A stretch of DNA of 42,016 bases from an uncultured bacterium (GTDB lineage: Bacteria > Hydrogenedentota > Hydrogenedentia > Hydrogenedentales > Hydrogenedentaceae). Location of the stretch: contig CALLRP010000036.1 in the NCBI GenBank assembly GCA_938014335.1, forward strand, positions 1-42,016, written 5' to 3'. The notes under the pieces were generated by a model. It saw nothing but the letters and a program-made list of their open reading frames with translations. It was not told where the DNA came from and did not search any database. A program made the position numbers and the translations under genes. Below are positions 1-8,724 of the stretch, in pieces (the first letter of the stretch is position 1; each line of letters opens with the position of its first letter).

Positions 1-84
1 TCAAATCAACCTATATGGATTTTTTGGATAGTTGGAATTATTGGGGTAGTTTTAGCGGTTCTAAATAGAAGACCTCATGATTAA
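1..84 (+). CDS. C-terminal end of a membrane protein (5' truncated)
   Basis: Frame 1 is open from the first base to a TAA at 82-84 and encodes the last 27 residues of a protein that starts outside the window. The residues IWIFWIVGIIGVVLAVL form a hydrophobic stretch typical of a final transmembrane helix, followed by a short charged tail (NRRPHD). It ends 26 bases before the next gene on the same strand, so the two may be co-transcribed. Family and function cannot be told from so short a piece. Confidence 0.55.
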   Translation, partial: SNQPIWIFWIVGIIGVVLAVLNRRPHD

Positions 85-110
85 TTAAAATAAAAGGGAA
101 GAGTTATTTC

Positions 111-1016
111 ATGAAAACATGGTCTTTTGTTCAATGTTCTGATTTACATTTGGGTTATAATCCAGATGGGATATGGAATAATCGAGTTTTAACTTCTAAA
201 TCATTTGAAATATTTCAATGTTTCCTTAGTGATGTTGTTACTTATTCACCGGAGTTTATCATTATAACGGGGGATATTGGTTCCTGTGAGGATGATATTA
301 CTCCACAAAAAATAAAAGATTTGTTTAATTCAATTAAAATACCCTTATATCTTTTAGGGGGAAATCATGATTTAAGTACCCATCAAATTCGAGAACGAGA
401 ATTGAAATATTTTGACACAGAACTGCCTGAAGGCGAATTCACTTATGCATTTACTCATAAAAAACTCCGGTTTTGTATGCTGGAAGTAAGTTGGAAATGG
501 AAAGATTCTACTGTACATGCAATCCGAGATCCCGACCATCACATTGATATGAAAGAAAGTCATAAAGGTCTACAATGGGTCTTAGCTAAAGAACATCTCA
601 ACTGGTTAGAAAATGAATTAAAAGAGCATAAAAAATATCCTGTTGTTGTTTCCATTCATACCCCATTATTTTCTATCCCTGAGAGATGTAAGTTCGAAGG
701 GTATCAAGATAGTGGTATTTTATCCAATGCAGGTGAAGTTTTAGAATTGTTATATAACCATCCTCGAACCTGTATTATTCTTTCTGGACATATGCACATG
801 AACTATCTGATAAAAGAGAAAAATGTGGTCCAAATAACTACTTCTGCATTATGTGAATATCCAATGGAGTTTCGACAATTTATAGTGTATGAGGATAGGG
901 TAGAAATGCTTACTTACGGTCTATCAAAACCAGATTATGCCCAGCAGTCTTTAATTCCAGGAAGAGAAGCTGTTGGTGGGTTTCCTGAAGACAGAACCTC
1001 AATTATATATCTGTAA
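111..1016 (+). CDS. Calcineurin-like metallophosphoesterase
   Basis: A 301-residue protein with the full set of calcineurin-like phosphoesterase metal motifs in order: DLH (D11, H13), GD (D55), GGNHD (residues 83-87), an H in SIHTP (H183) and GHMH (residues 226-229). These ligands hold a two-metal centre that hydrolyses phosphoesters. Family members act on cyclic nucleotides, phospholipids, nucleotides or phosphoproteins, and nothing here fixes the substrate. There is no signal peptide or membrane segment, so it is probably cytoplasmic. It lies 26 bases behind the truncated membrane protein and converges with the anti-sigma gene, leaving an 11-base gap. The motif assignment is firm; the substrate is unknown. 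Confidence 0.88.
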   Translation: MKTWSFVQCSDLHLGYNPDGIWNNRVLTSKSFEIFQCFLSDVVTYSPEFIIITGDIGSCEDDITPQKIKDLFNSIKIPLYLLGGNHDLSTHQIRERELKYFDTELPEGEFTYAFTHKKLRFCMLEVSWKWKDSTVHAIRDPDHHIDMKESHKGLQWVLAKEHLNWLENELKEHKKYPVVVSIHTPLFSIPERCKFEGYQDSGILSNAGEVLELLYNHPRTCIILSGHMHMNYLIKEKNVVQITTSALCEYPMEFRQFIVYEDRVEMLTYGLSKPDYAQQSLIPGREAVGGFPEDRTSIIYL

Positions 1017-1027
1017 TGTAAAGACTT

Positions 1028-1537
1028 TTACATGTCTTTATCAAGGACTCTTGTCTCAGGTGTCGTATTATAGGGAATAGAACTACCTGAATAATCGGAA
1101 GCAGGTGTTTGTGCAGAGGGTTGTTCTACAGCTTGGACCGAAGGTGCCTGAGTAGCAGGAATAAAATAGAAAATAGCTAACATTAAAAAAAGTATTCCCG
1201 CCGCTATACTTAACGCACTCCATAAAAGTATTTTTTTTCTTTGTTTCTCTTTTCTTATTGATTGTTTAATTTTATAAATGGACTGTTCACGTTCCCATTC
1301 GGATATGATTTCCTTCCCTGTTTCAGATGTATGCCATTGGATTATTTGTTCCATTTCTTGCCAGAAGATGAAATAATTACTACATTCTGGGCACTTCTGT
1401 ATATGTGCCTGTACTTCTTTTGATGGGTTTCCATCTGAAAGTTCAATTTGTTCTACTACGATTTCCAATTGAGGACACTTTATTAACTCTTTATTATCCT
1501 CATATAATTCGAGGACCTTAATCTTATTCATATTCAT
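1028..1537 (-). CDS. Putative anti-sigma factor with zinc-binding motif and one membrane helix
   Basis: A 169-residue protein. The N-terminal domain carries H45-x3-C49-x2-C52, the arrangement of zinc-binding anti-sigma (ZAS/RsgI-RseA-like) domains, with another Cys at 21. A basic stretch (RKEKQRKK) precedes a transmembrane helix at about 103-126, and a short Pro/Ser-rich tail (about 43 residues) lies outside the membrane. It directly follows an ECF sigma gene with a 30-base gap, the usual order for a sigma/anti-sigma pair, so it most likely sequesters that sigma factor at the inner membrane. GAGGG lies about 9 bases before the first ATG, supporting this start over M3. The role is inferred from motif and neighbourhood. 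Confidence 0.8.
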   Translation of the reverse strand: MNMNKIKVLELYEDNKELIKCPQLEIVVEQIELSDGNPSKEVQAHIQKCPECSNYFIFWQEMEQIIQWHTSETGKEIISEWEREQSIYKIKQSIRKEKQRKKILLWSALSIAAGILFLMLAIFYFIPATQAPSVQAVEQPSAQTPASDYSGSSIPYNTTPETRVLDKDM

Positions 1538-1567
1538 GATTTTTCCCTCTATTTTATTCCTAACTCC

Positions 1568-2158
1568 TTATTCATTAAAATCATCAAATCTGAGGTTTGT
1601 TTTTTTCATAAGTTCATAAATTTTTTTCTTAGCTAAAGAAAATCTACTGAGTACTGTCCCTACTGGACATTCTAATTCTCCAGCTATTTCCTTAACACTC
1701 CAGCCATCCAATCGTTTTTGAAACACAATTCGCTGAGCTTCAGGAAGTTGTTCAACAACTGTACTTAAATATTCAAATTTTAAGTGCTTCGTAATAGTTT
1801 GGCTATTTTCCATATTGGAAATAATTTTGTCTTGATTTTCAATCTCTTCTATGGATACTTCTCTCTCTTTTACTTTCTTCTCTTTCCGTAAAATATCAAT
1901 ACAATGATTTTTAACTATAGTTGTTAGCCAGGAGACAAAATAGGTTCCATCTGTACAAAAATTTATGTTTTTCCAAACTTTAATGAATATTTCCTGTGTT
2001 GCATCTTCTGCTTTCTCTTTGTTGTGGAGTATTTTTAAACAAGTATAATAAACCATGTTGTGATATCTTTTTATTAATAGATCAAAAGCATGCTCATCAC
2101 TTCTTTTTACCTTTTCTACAAGTTCTTTATCAAAATCGATATGTTCACTATTTATCAT
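1568..2158 (-). CDS. RNA polymerase ECF-type sigma factor
   Basis: A 196-residue sigma-70 family protein with only regions 2 and 4, as in the ECF group. Region 2 spans about residues 20-90 (DEHAFDLLIKRYHNMVYYTC and the conserved A-E-D-A-T-Q-E-I-F motif that binds core polymerase). Region 4 spans about residues 135-190 (LPEAQRIVF followed by the helix-turn-helix WSVKEIAGELECPVGTVLSR). It is preceded by the polyprenyl synthase gene (28-base gap) and followed by its probable anti-sigma factor. The target promoters are unknown. Being the third gene of an antiporter/isoprenoid operon suggests that envelope or ion homeostasis is linked to its expression; that is inference. Confidence 0.93.
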   Translation of the reverse strand: MINSEHIDFDKELVEKVKRSDEHAFDLLIKRYHNMVYYTCLKILHNKEKAEDATQEIFIKVWKNINFCTDGTYFVSWLTTIVKNHCIDILRKEKKVKEREVSIEEIENQDKIISNMENSQTITKHLKFEYLSTVVEQLPEAQRIVFQKRLDGWSVKEIAGELECPVGTVLSRFSLAKKKIYELMKKTNLRFDDFNE

Positions 2159-2186
2159 AGACGAAAATCCTATGATTTTTATTCAA

Positions 2187-3158
2187 TCAACTTTGTCTTT
2201 GCACAATAAACTCACAGAGATTTATAAGGGATTCCTTATATAAATTATTCGGAAGTAAATCTAACTCTTTTATTGCTATAAGTTTGAGGTTATTCGTATA
2301 TTGTAATAATTCGTTTTCAATTTCATATTTTTCTATTTTTTCATATAACCATTGCTTTTCTTCTTCGTTGAGATGTTTTCCAAAAATATGAGAAAAAAAA
2401 CATTTTTCGTCAGGATCTAATTTTTTCCATAGTATTATTATAGGAAAAGTAACTTTTTGTTCGGATATATCGCTGTACTGGGGTTTCCCTAAAATATGAG
2501 TATCCTGAGTTAAATCTAATAAATCATCAATAAACTGAAATACAATGCCGATATTTTCCCCAAAACGGAATAAAGATTCTTGTGCATACGATCTTTGGAT
2601 AAGAGCAGGGGAGGATGCGGAGCGTGCAAAAAGCATGGCTGTTTTTTTCTTAGCTAATTCTGTGCAATCCTCTATGGTAAAACCTTCAAGGGGTTTCGCA
2701 AAGAATTTTAATTCCCCTTCAGCCATTTCACGGACACATTGAACAGCATTAATAATAAGTTCATGATTTTTATATACCCCTAAAAGTTCGATAGCACGCG
2801 CAACTAAATAGTCCCCCCCCAAAACTGCCGCGTGATTATCCCAGAGGGTATTTAAAGATTGTCCTCCTCGTCGAAGTACCGCTCGGTCAATTACATCATC
2901 ATGAGTGAGAGAAGCTAAATGAAGCAATTCATAAGAAGTACCTAAAGAGATATATTGGTTTAAATCCTTTTCTCCAATAACTCCAGCACTTAGCAAACAT
3001 ATTGCAGGTCTTAACAATTTCCCCTTGGCTTTAGGTGCCATTGTAAAATCTATATCTACAAGTTTTAATGCATCTTCCCATACTTTTTGTACTTCGTCTG
3101 CAATTCGCAAGATTTGTTCCTGTATCGGTCTGTAAATATCTAACAAATTGTATGCCAT
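2187..3158 (-). CDS. Long-chain trans-polyprenyl diphosphate synthase
   Basis: A 323-residue E-isoprenyl diphosphate synthase. It has the substrate-binding GKLLRP motif (residues 46-51), the first Asp-rich motif HDDVID (D87, D88, D91) and the second Asp-rich motif IDDLLD (D211, D212, D215), which bind Mg2+ and the allylic diphosphate. The residues just before the first motif are small (LASLTHDD), which in this family permits long products, so octaprenyl/heptaprenyl-type chain elongation from FPP and IPP for a quinone side chain is likely. It lies 25 bases downstream of the antiporter gene and 28 upstream of the sigma gene. An eight-C run at 2813-2820 lies in the coding sequence without breaking the frame. 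Confidence 0.9.
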   Translation of the reverse strand: MAYNLLDIYRPIQEQILRIADEVQKVWEDALKLVDIDFTMAPKAKGKLLRPAICLLSAGVIGEKDLNQYISLGTSYELLHLASLTHDDVIDRAVLRRGGQSLNTLWDNHAAVLGGDYLVARAIELLGVYKNHELIINAVQCVREMAEGELKFFAKPLEGFTIEDCTELAKKKTAMLFARSASSPALIQRSYAQESLFRFGENIGIVFQFIDDLLDLTQDTHILGKPQYSDISEQKVTFPIIILWKKLDPDEKCFFSHIFGKHLNEEEKQWLYEKIEKYEIENELLQYTNNLKLIAIKELDLLPNNLYKESLINLCEFIVQRQS

Positions 3159-3183
3159 TCTTTTTCCCTATGTTAGAACTGTA

Positions 3184-4653
3184 CTATAGTTCCGTATGTA
3201 TTTTATTCTCCTCATCTTGTTTGTCTGCTGGGATAATATTATAATTCATCATTGACATAAGAATAGATACAATAGGGGTTATCCAATTAAAGAAGCAAAA
3301 GGGAAGATAGTGGAAAGTAGAGGTTCCCAAAACCGAACTGGCAAAGGCTCCACAAGTATTCCATGGGACTAATACAGATGTTACCGTTGCCCCATCTTCT
3401 AATGTCCGTGATAAATTTCGCATATCTAAATGTCGTGCAGAATATGAAGCTCGATACATTCTCCCCGGTATTACTATCGCCAAATATTGTTCTGCAGCAA
3501 AGATATTAAAAACAATACAACTCAATACCGTGGAAGCCATTAATCCTCCCGCAGAGTGAACATAATTCAAAATCGATTCGGCTATTTTTTGGAGCATTCC
3601 TGTGGCTTCCATTACACCTCCAAATAACATAGCCATAATAATAAGGGAGATTGTAGAAAACATTTTTTCCATACCTCCCGTAGATAATAATTCATCTAAA
3701 ACGGGAATGCCACTGTTTAAGGTATATCCGTGATAAGCCACATGAATTATATTTTTATAATTTCTTGATATAAAAGCAGGAATTTGGGAAGTGTTTTCGG
3801 GGTAACCATTTTGAAATGCAAATGCAAGGATTCCACCTAAAATACAACCTACCGTCAGAGCAGGTATAGCAGGTGTTCGTCTCATAGCAAGAAAAATAAC
3901 TGTAAGAGGAACTATAAAGAAAAACCAATGGATAAAGAAATTTTGTTCTAAACCACGGATGATTTCATCGGTTTGATGGATGTCATGTCCTTTTGTGTGT
4001 GAGAATAGACCGATACAAAGAAGAATAATAAGAGTTAAACTATAGGCAGGAACGGTTGTGTTCAACATATTACGAATATGTAAAAATAAATTAGTGCCAC
4101 TAACGGCAGGAGCAAGGTTAGTAGTATCTGACAGAGGAGACATCTTGTCTCCAAGATAAGCTCCTGAGATAATGGCACCCGCAATCAATGATTCAGAATA
4201 TCCCAATGCTTTTCCTATCCCCATAAGAGCCACACCTATAGTTCCCATTGTAGACCAACTACTTCCTATGGCTAATGAAACAATAGAACAAATAACGCAT
4301 GCTACAATGGGGAATGATTTCGCTGTAAGTATTTGAATGCCATAGTAAATAATACTTGGGACAATCCCCCCTTGTATCCACAATGCAATAGTTGCTCCTA
4401 CAATAAGAAGGATAATAATAGCCTCCATAGCAAGGACGATAGAATGAATGGCTTTGCGCTCAATTTCTCTATAAGAGAGTCCTAATTTAATATGACCTAT
4501 AATCCCTCCAATAATAGAAGACACCAGCAATGCTACCTGACACGGACCCGATGTAGCCTCATCTCTAAATATCCATACATTAATTACCAATAAAGAGATA
4601 AGCAGAATACATGGGATTAATGCTAATTGTAATGTGACTTCTTGTTTTGCCAT
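3184..4653 (-). CDS. nhaC: NhaC-type Na+/H+ antiporter family membrane protein
   Basis: A 489-residue polytopic inner-membrane protein with about 11-12 hydrophobic segments. The stretch GSSWSTMGTIGVALMGIG and the following SGAYLGDKMSPLSDTTNLA (around residues 125-180) match the conserved core of the NhaC family, whose members exchange Na+ for H+ or, in some relatives, carboxylates such as malate and lactate. A second copy-like segment (VPWNTCGAFASSVLG) occurs near residue 430, as expected from the inverted-repeat fold. It is the first gene of the antiporter-isoprenoid-sigma operon; a weak TTGTAA/TACTAT pair lies upstream near 4680-4720. The substrate is not provable from sequence, so nhaC is a family label. 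Confidence 0.85.
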   Translation of the reverse strand: MAKQEVTLQLALIPCILLISLLVINVWIFRDEATSGPCQVALLVSSIIGGIIGHIKLGLSYREIERKAIHSIVLAMEAIIILLIVGATIALWIQGGIVPSIIYYGIQILTAKSFPIVACVICSIVSLAIGSSWSTMGTIGVALMGIGKALGYSESLIAGAIISGAYLGDKMSPLSDTTNLAPAVSGTNLFLHIRNMLNTTVPAYSLTLIILLCIGLFSHTKGHDIHQTDEIIRGLEQNFFIHWFFFIVPLTVIFLAMRRTPAIPALTVGCILGGILAFAFQNGYPENTSQIPAFISRNYKNIIHVAYHGYTLNSGIPVLDELLSTGGMEKMFSTISLIIMAMLFGGVMEATGMLQKIAESILNYVHSAGGLMASTVLSCIVFNIFAAEQYLAIVIPGRMYRASYSARHLDMRNLSRTLEDGATVTSVLVPWNTCGAFASSVLGTSTFHYLPFCFFNWITPIVSILMSMMNYNIIPADKQDEENKIHTEL

Positions 4654-4763
4654 GATAAAAAATATATGTAGTTAAGTAATGAAAAAGTGTAAATATAGTA
4701 TTGATTTTTGACAGGAATTTACAACTCGAAGATTAAGTGTGGGAGGCAGATAAGGAACCAAAT

Positions 4764-5543
4764 TTATGTTAATAAATCAGCTATTTTTAACATGAAATCA
4801 CCTAATTTTGACGCGTATTCGGGGGAACCTTCTGTAATAAGCAGTCCCTGGGCCATGGCTTGAACCGTATCCACAGAGTTAGTTAATACAGGAAGAGCTG
4901 AATCTATATCAGGGAATCGCATATGAACAAAAGGTTTTCGCAAGGTATAAAATCCCCTCCCTGCTTTGGTCTGCCCCGCTTTAATTTTTAACCAGCATGC
5001 AATATCTTCATTATCTACAGACCATTGATAAATCCGTTCAGGTTGTTTAGATGTCCATTTGACCATTTCTGTATCACCTGATTTATTTAATTGACTTAAT
5101 GCTGTGGAGACCATGTATAAGGTCATTTTAACTTTAATTTTCTTATCAATTGGATTTTTGGGCTTTGCATCGGGCATGAGTAATTTTAATTTTAATAGTA
5201 CACTAAACATTCGCCATAGTAAAGAGAAATTTTTAAATCCTTTGATTTTAGGTAGAACCAATTTACCAGTGAAAAAATTATTCATCTTTTTTAATGAACT
5301 AAAATGAAAACTTATATCAGGATTCTCTAATAATTCAGTTGATACTTCAAAGTTCAATTTATCAAATTTTATATGAGCACCAATTACCTGACCCTTATTT
5401 TGAGCAGTAAACTGAACAGTTCCTTGTATATTCTTAAACCGTTTTTGGAAAATAGAATGGTCCTCTAACAAAACTTTTATAACTGGCAAAACTGCTCGTA
5501 ATATAATTTTGGAAATCAGAATATCTTTTTCGCTTTCGGACAT
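4764..5543 (-). CDS. SCP2-like sterol/lipid-transfer-fold protein (copy A)
   Basis: A 259-residue soluble protein. Residues about 35-130 resemble the SCP2 sterol-carrier fold: a beta-rich run (GTVQFTAQNKGQ, HIKFDKLNFEV) followed by PDISFHFSSLKKMNNFFTGK and a hydrophobic helix. It has a paralogue at 8725-9525 with the same N-terminal pattern (I-x-L-x-AVLP-x-I), the same order of segments and similar length. The C-terminal half (about 160-259) is of unknown family. Its ATG overlaps the stop of the transketolase C-half gene by one base (TAATG), implying translational coupling and a shared pathway. A hydrophobic substrate or product is a reasonable inference. Domain assignment is by eye. Confidence 0.6.
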   Translation of the reverse strand: MSESEKDILISKIILRAVLPVIKVLLEDHSIFQKRFKNIQGTVQFTAQNKGQVIGAHIKFDKLNFEVSTELLENPDISFHFSSLKKMNNFFTGKLVLPKIKGFKNFSLLWRMFSVLLKLKLLMPDAKPKNPIDKKIKVKMTLYMVSTALSQLNKSGDTEMVKWTSKQPERIYQWSVDNEDIACWLKIKAGQTKAGRGFYTLRKPFVHMRFPDIDSALPVLTNSVDTVQAMAQGLLITEGSPEYASKLGDFMLKIADLLT

Positions 5544-6559
5544 TAGTACTCATCCTCCCAATCTTCTTCTTTTTCAAATTCTTTACCCAGCAATTCCCTA
5601 ACCTTTTCAACAATGCCATCTGTATCTATTTTATAGTAATGCATTAAATCTTCCGGATAACCATGAGGAGTGAACTGGTCAGGTATGCCTACTTTTGTAA
5701 ACGCACAAGCTTTACCACTTTCAGCTATTACTTCACTTACAGCACTTCCCAATCCACCGATAACATTATGGTCTTCAAAGGTAACGATTCTTCTTGTTTC
5801 TGTTAATGCTTTTAGAATGGATTCACGGTCAATAGGTTTTATCGTATGCATATTTAATACTCGAACAGATATACCGTCTTCACGCTCCAATATATTTGCC
5901 GCTTCAACTGCATGATAAACGACTGCACCACATGCGATTACGGTAACATCCGTACCCGATTTCATCTCTACTGCTTTACCTATTTGAAAACCATACTGAT
6001 CGGTTTCATATACACGAGGTTCAAAACTGCGTCCAATCCGTATATATACAGGGCCCTCCACTTCCACACATGCCTGTACGGCCAATGCAGTTTCTACTGC
6101 ATCCGCGGGCACAATTAGCTGTATATTAGGAATAGCACGAATAATAGAAAGGTCTTCAATAGAATGGTGGGTTGTTCCTGCAGAACCAAAAGAAGTCCCT
6201 CCATGAGTTGCTATAATCTTTACATTTAAATTTTGATAACATACATCCGTTCTTAAAAATTCTAACGCACGCATAGATGCAAAAACGGAAAATGTAGATA
6301 CAAAAGGCAAGAGCCCTACTTTAGCTAAACCTGCTGCAACACCAAACATATTTTGTTCTGCAATACCTAAGTTGAAAAATCGGTCTGGAAACTTTTCTCC
6401 AAATTTTCCAATTTTTGTTGACTTGGCAAGGTCTGCAGAAAGACCTACGATTTTAGGATTTATTCTTCCCAATTCACTTAAAATAAGTCCATAAGTTTCT
6501 GCTTGGGTCATTTTGTCGGCATCATATACCGTCCATGTTAAACCTCCCACAGGGCTCAT
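5543..6559 (-). CDS. Transketolase, C-terminal half (pyrimidine-binding and C domains)
   Basis: A 338-residue protein equivalent to the second half of transketolase. The Transket_pyr domain (about 15-180) contains GIAEQNMFGVAAGLA, whose Glu (E68) activates the TPP aminopyrimidine, followed by FASMRALEFLRTD and the THHSIEDLSIIRAIPNI segment. The C-terminal domain (about 195-320) contains VTFEDHNVIGGLGSAVSEV. Together with the N-half gene 40 bases upstream it should form a heterotetramer that moves a two-carbon ketol unit between sugars, or a DXS/transketolase-like variant. Split transketolases are common in archaea and many bacteria. The operon context with an aminotransferase suggests a dedicated role. 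Its stop overlaps the next gene's start. Confidence 0.92.
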   Translation of the reverse strand: MSPVGGLTWTVYDADKMTQAETYGLILSELGRINPKIVGLSADLAKSTKIGKFGEKFPDRFFNLGIAEQNMFGVAAGLAKVGLLPFVSTFSVFASMRALEFLRTDVCYQNLNVKIIATHGGTSFGSAGTTHHSIEDLSIIRAIPNIQLIVPADAVETALAVQACVEVEGPVYIRIGRSFEPRVYETDQYGFQIGKAVEMKSGTDVTVIACGAVVYHAVEAANILEREDGISVRVLNMHTIKPIDRESILKALTETRRIVTFEDHNVIGGLGSAVSEVIAESGKACAFTKVGIPDQFTPHGYPEDLMHYYKIDTDGIVEKVRELLGKEFEKEEDWEDEY

Positions 6560-6599
6560 ATTACTTCTCCTATTTGAATTAAAGGTTTTATATTATTAT

Positions 6600-7445
6600 T
6601 TAAGGTATATCAGGATACATCTTATCAATAGATGCTTTTGCTTTTTCTGCTAATTCTGCATTAAGACCACCATAATGCCATGCTGGATTATTTTCCATGA
6701 AGTCCACGCCTTTACCTTTAACGGTATCACAGATTATCATAGAGGGACCTTCTTTATACGCAAGTGCCTTGTCAATAGCATCACATATCTGAGGCATATC
6801 ATGTCCATTAATTACCTGCGTAAACCAGCCGAAGGCTTCCCATTTTTTATCAATAGGTTCTAAACTCATAACCGATTCTGTAGGCCCATCAATCATCATA
6901 TGATTGCGGTCTAAAAAACCAATAAGATTATTCGTTTTATAATGATTTGCTGCCATTGCGGATTCCCAGATAGAACCTTCGTTACATTCACCATCGCCTA
7001 CTACTGCATAGATTTTCCAGTCTTTCTTTAATACACGAGCTCCTAATGCCATACCTAACGCTTGAGAAAGCCCATGCCCCATAGACCCAGTAGATGCTTC
7101 TACACCGGTGGCTTTTTTGGAATCCAAATGCATACCAAAAGCAGAACCAAACTGATTAAATTCTCTTAATAATTCAAAGTCAAAATAGCCACGATTAGCA
7201 AGAATAACCGCATGTCCAACTCCCCCGTGTCCCTTACTCAGAACCAATCGGTCTCGGTCTTCCCATGAGGGATTTTTAGGGTCAATTCGCATGTATTTCC
7301 AATAAAGCACAACCATAAAATCCACCATGCTTAAAGAACCACCAATGTGGCTTCCTCCTGACCAGTGGGTAACATCCACAATGTCTTTTCGTATCTTTTT
7401 TGCAATGGTTTTTAATTTTTTATGTTCTTGTTCGGTTAACGGCAT
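6600..7445 (-). CDS. Transketolase, N-terminal half (TPP-binding domain)
   Basis: A 281-residue protein corresponding to the thiamine-diphosphate-binding half of transketolase. The diphosphate/Mg2+ motif is visible as VVGDGECNEGSIWE (G150-D-G152) followed by the conserved Asn in FLDRN (N181). Other family signatures are SGGSHIGGSLSMVD, LSKGHGGVGHAV and TGSMGHGLSQALGMALG. It is 24 bases downstream of the aminotransferase gene and 40 upstream of the C-half gene, all on the minus strand, so the two halves are co-expressed. No separate full-length transketolase is in this window, so I cannot say whether this pair is the housekeeping enzyme or pathway-specific. Confidence 0.93.
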   Translation of the reverse strand: MPLTEQEHKKLKTIAKKIRKDIVDVTHWSGGSHIGGSLSMVDFMVVLYWKYMRIDPKNPSWEDRDRLVLSKGHGGVGHAVILANRGYFDFELLREFNQFGSAFGMHLDSKKATGVEASTGSMGHGLSQALGMALGARVLKKDWKIYAVVGDGECNEGSIWESAMAANHYKTNNLIGFLDRNHMMIDGPTESVMSLEPIDKKWEAFGWFTQVINGHDMPQICDAIDKALAYKEGPSMIICDTVKGKGVDFMENNPAWHYGGLNAELAEKAKASIDKMYPDIP

Positions 7446-7469
7446 GATGAAAAACTCCTCTTAAATACT

Positions 7470-8708
7470 TTATATAGATGATTTTATTGCTTTAAATGCA
7501 TCTTCACAAATTTCCCAGGTTTTTTGAATATCCGCCTCGGTATGTGCTATAGATAAAAACCAATTATGATGCGAAGTGAAAAAAGCACCTCGTCTTGTAC
7601 ATTCTGCACACCATTTTTGATGAAGTTGTAAACTCGGGTCATCTGTAATTCGATAATATGCCATGGAAGGATGCCCTGTTATTTTCAGGTTAAAACCATA
7701 GTCTTTGGCAATCTTAATTAAACCTTCATTAAACTTCGTTCCTAATTTTTCAAGATATTCCGGAACATGTAATCTTTTTAGCTCTGTAAGATTCGCTATT
7801 GCTGCTGACATATATGCTGCAGAATACCAATAACTACCAGTATGAAATACTTTAGATGCTGTTACTCTTAATTCTTCTTTACCTACAAGTGCAGATATAG
7901 GATATCCATTTGCAATGGCTTTACAAAAACAGATAAGGTCAGGTTTAAATTTGAAATATTCATTTGAACCACCTAAATGAAGACGAAACCCTGCTCGTAC
8001 ATCATCACATATTAAAACAACTCCATGTTTTTTTAGTAGTCTTTGAACCCCATCCCAATAGCCTTCTGCAGGATATTCATTATCTACAAATACAGGATGG
8101 TGATATGGAGAAGATATAAAACCCGCCACCTGTCCGTAGTTCTCTTCTAATGCTTGTTCTAAAGCTTTTAAGTCATTCCATGGGATGCGGATTACATTGG
8201 CAATATCCTCATCAGTTACTCCCGGATGTCCAATCCCTTGCATCCAGGGTGTTGTCCCATGATAACCCCCTTTAATTGCAATAATTTTTTTCCTCCCCGT
8301 TTCAGCTCGAGCGATCATTACTGCATAATTGGTTACATCTGCCCCATTTTTAGCAAAAAACGCCCAATCTGCTATAGGAATTAGATCTACTAAGAACTCA
8401 GCTAATTCCACCATTTTTGTAGAAGCAATACTATTAACATCTGCTTGTTTTAACTGTTTGATAAATGCTTCGTCTACAACAGGATTGTGATAACCCAAAA
8501 TCATGGGTCCATAAGCACACATATAATCAATAAATTCATTCCCATCGACATCCCAGAACCTGCATCCGTCTGCTCGTGTGCTAAAAAAAGGATATACATT
8601 TGTTGGAACGCATGGTGCAGGACTAAAGTGTCCATATACTCCACAAGGGATAACACGAGTTGCTCTTTCAAACCATTTTTGATTTTCAGAATAGTTAAAA
8701 ACCTGCAT
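7470..8708 (-). CDS. Class III PLP-dependent aminotransferase (HemL-like fold)
   Basis: A 412-residue fold-type I enzyme closest in style to glutamate-1-semialdehyde aminomutase and sugar/ketone aminotransferases of class III. Visible landmarks: WDVDGNEFIDYMCAYGPMILGYHNP (residues 52-76), GGYHGTTPW (147-155), the pyridine-binding Asp in LICDDVRAGFR (D235), and the PLP Schiff-base Lys in CFCKAIANGYP (K263). The segment that reads NSGTEA in true HemL is KNGADV here (120-125), which alters the phosphate/substrate pocket, so this is probably not the tetrapyrrole enzyme. It sits between an SCP2-like gene and the split transketolase genes. A likely job is amination of a ketose or keto compound made by the transketolase; the substrate is inferred. 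Confidence 0.9.
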   Translation of the reverse strand: MQVFNYSENQKWFERATRVIPCGVYGHFSPAPCVPTNVYPFFSTRADGCRFWDVDGNEFIDYMCAYGPMILGYHNPVVDEAFIKQLKQADVNSIASTKMVELAEFLVDLIPIADWAFFAKNGADVTNYAVMIARAETGRKKIIAIKGGYHGTTPWMQGIGHPGVTDEDIANVIRIPWNDLKALEQALEENYGQVAGFISSPYHHPVFVDNEYPAEGYWDGVQRLLKKHGVVLICDDVRAGFRLHLGGSNEYFKFKPDLICFCKAIANGYPISALVGKEELRVTASKVFHTGSYWYSAAYMSAAIANLTELKRLHVPEYLEKLGTKFNEGLIKIAKDYGFNLKITGHPSMAYYRITDDPSLQLHQKWCAECTRRGAFFTSHHNWFLSIAHTEADIQKTWEICEDAFKAIKSSI

Positions 8709-8724
8709 ACAATCAACTCCTTTA

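Noticed and set aside
1019..1039. Short inverted repeat at the convergent ends of the phosphoesterase and anti-sigma genes
   Set aside because: Only about 7 pairs, AT-rich, overlapping both gene ends and without a T run on the plus strand; too weak to call a terminator.
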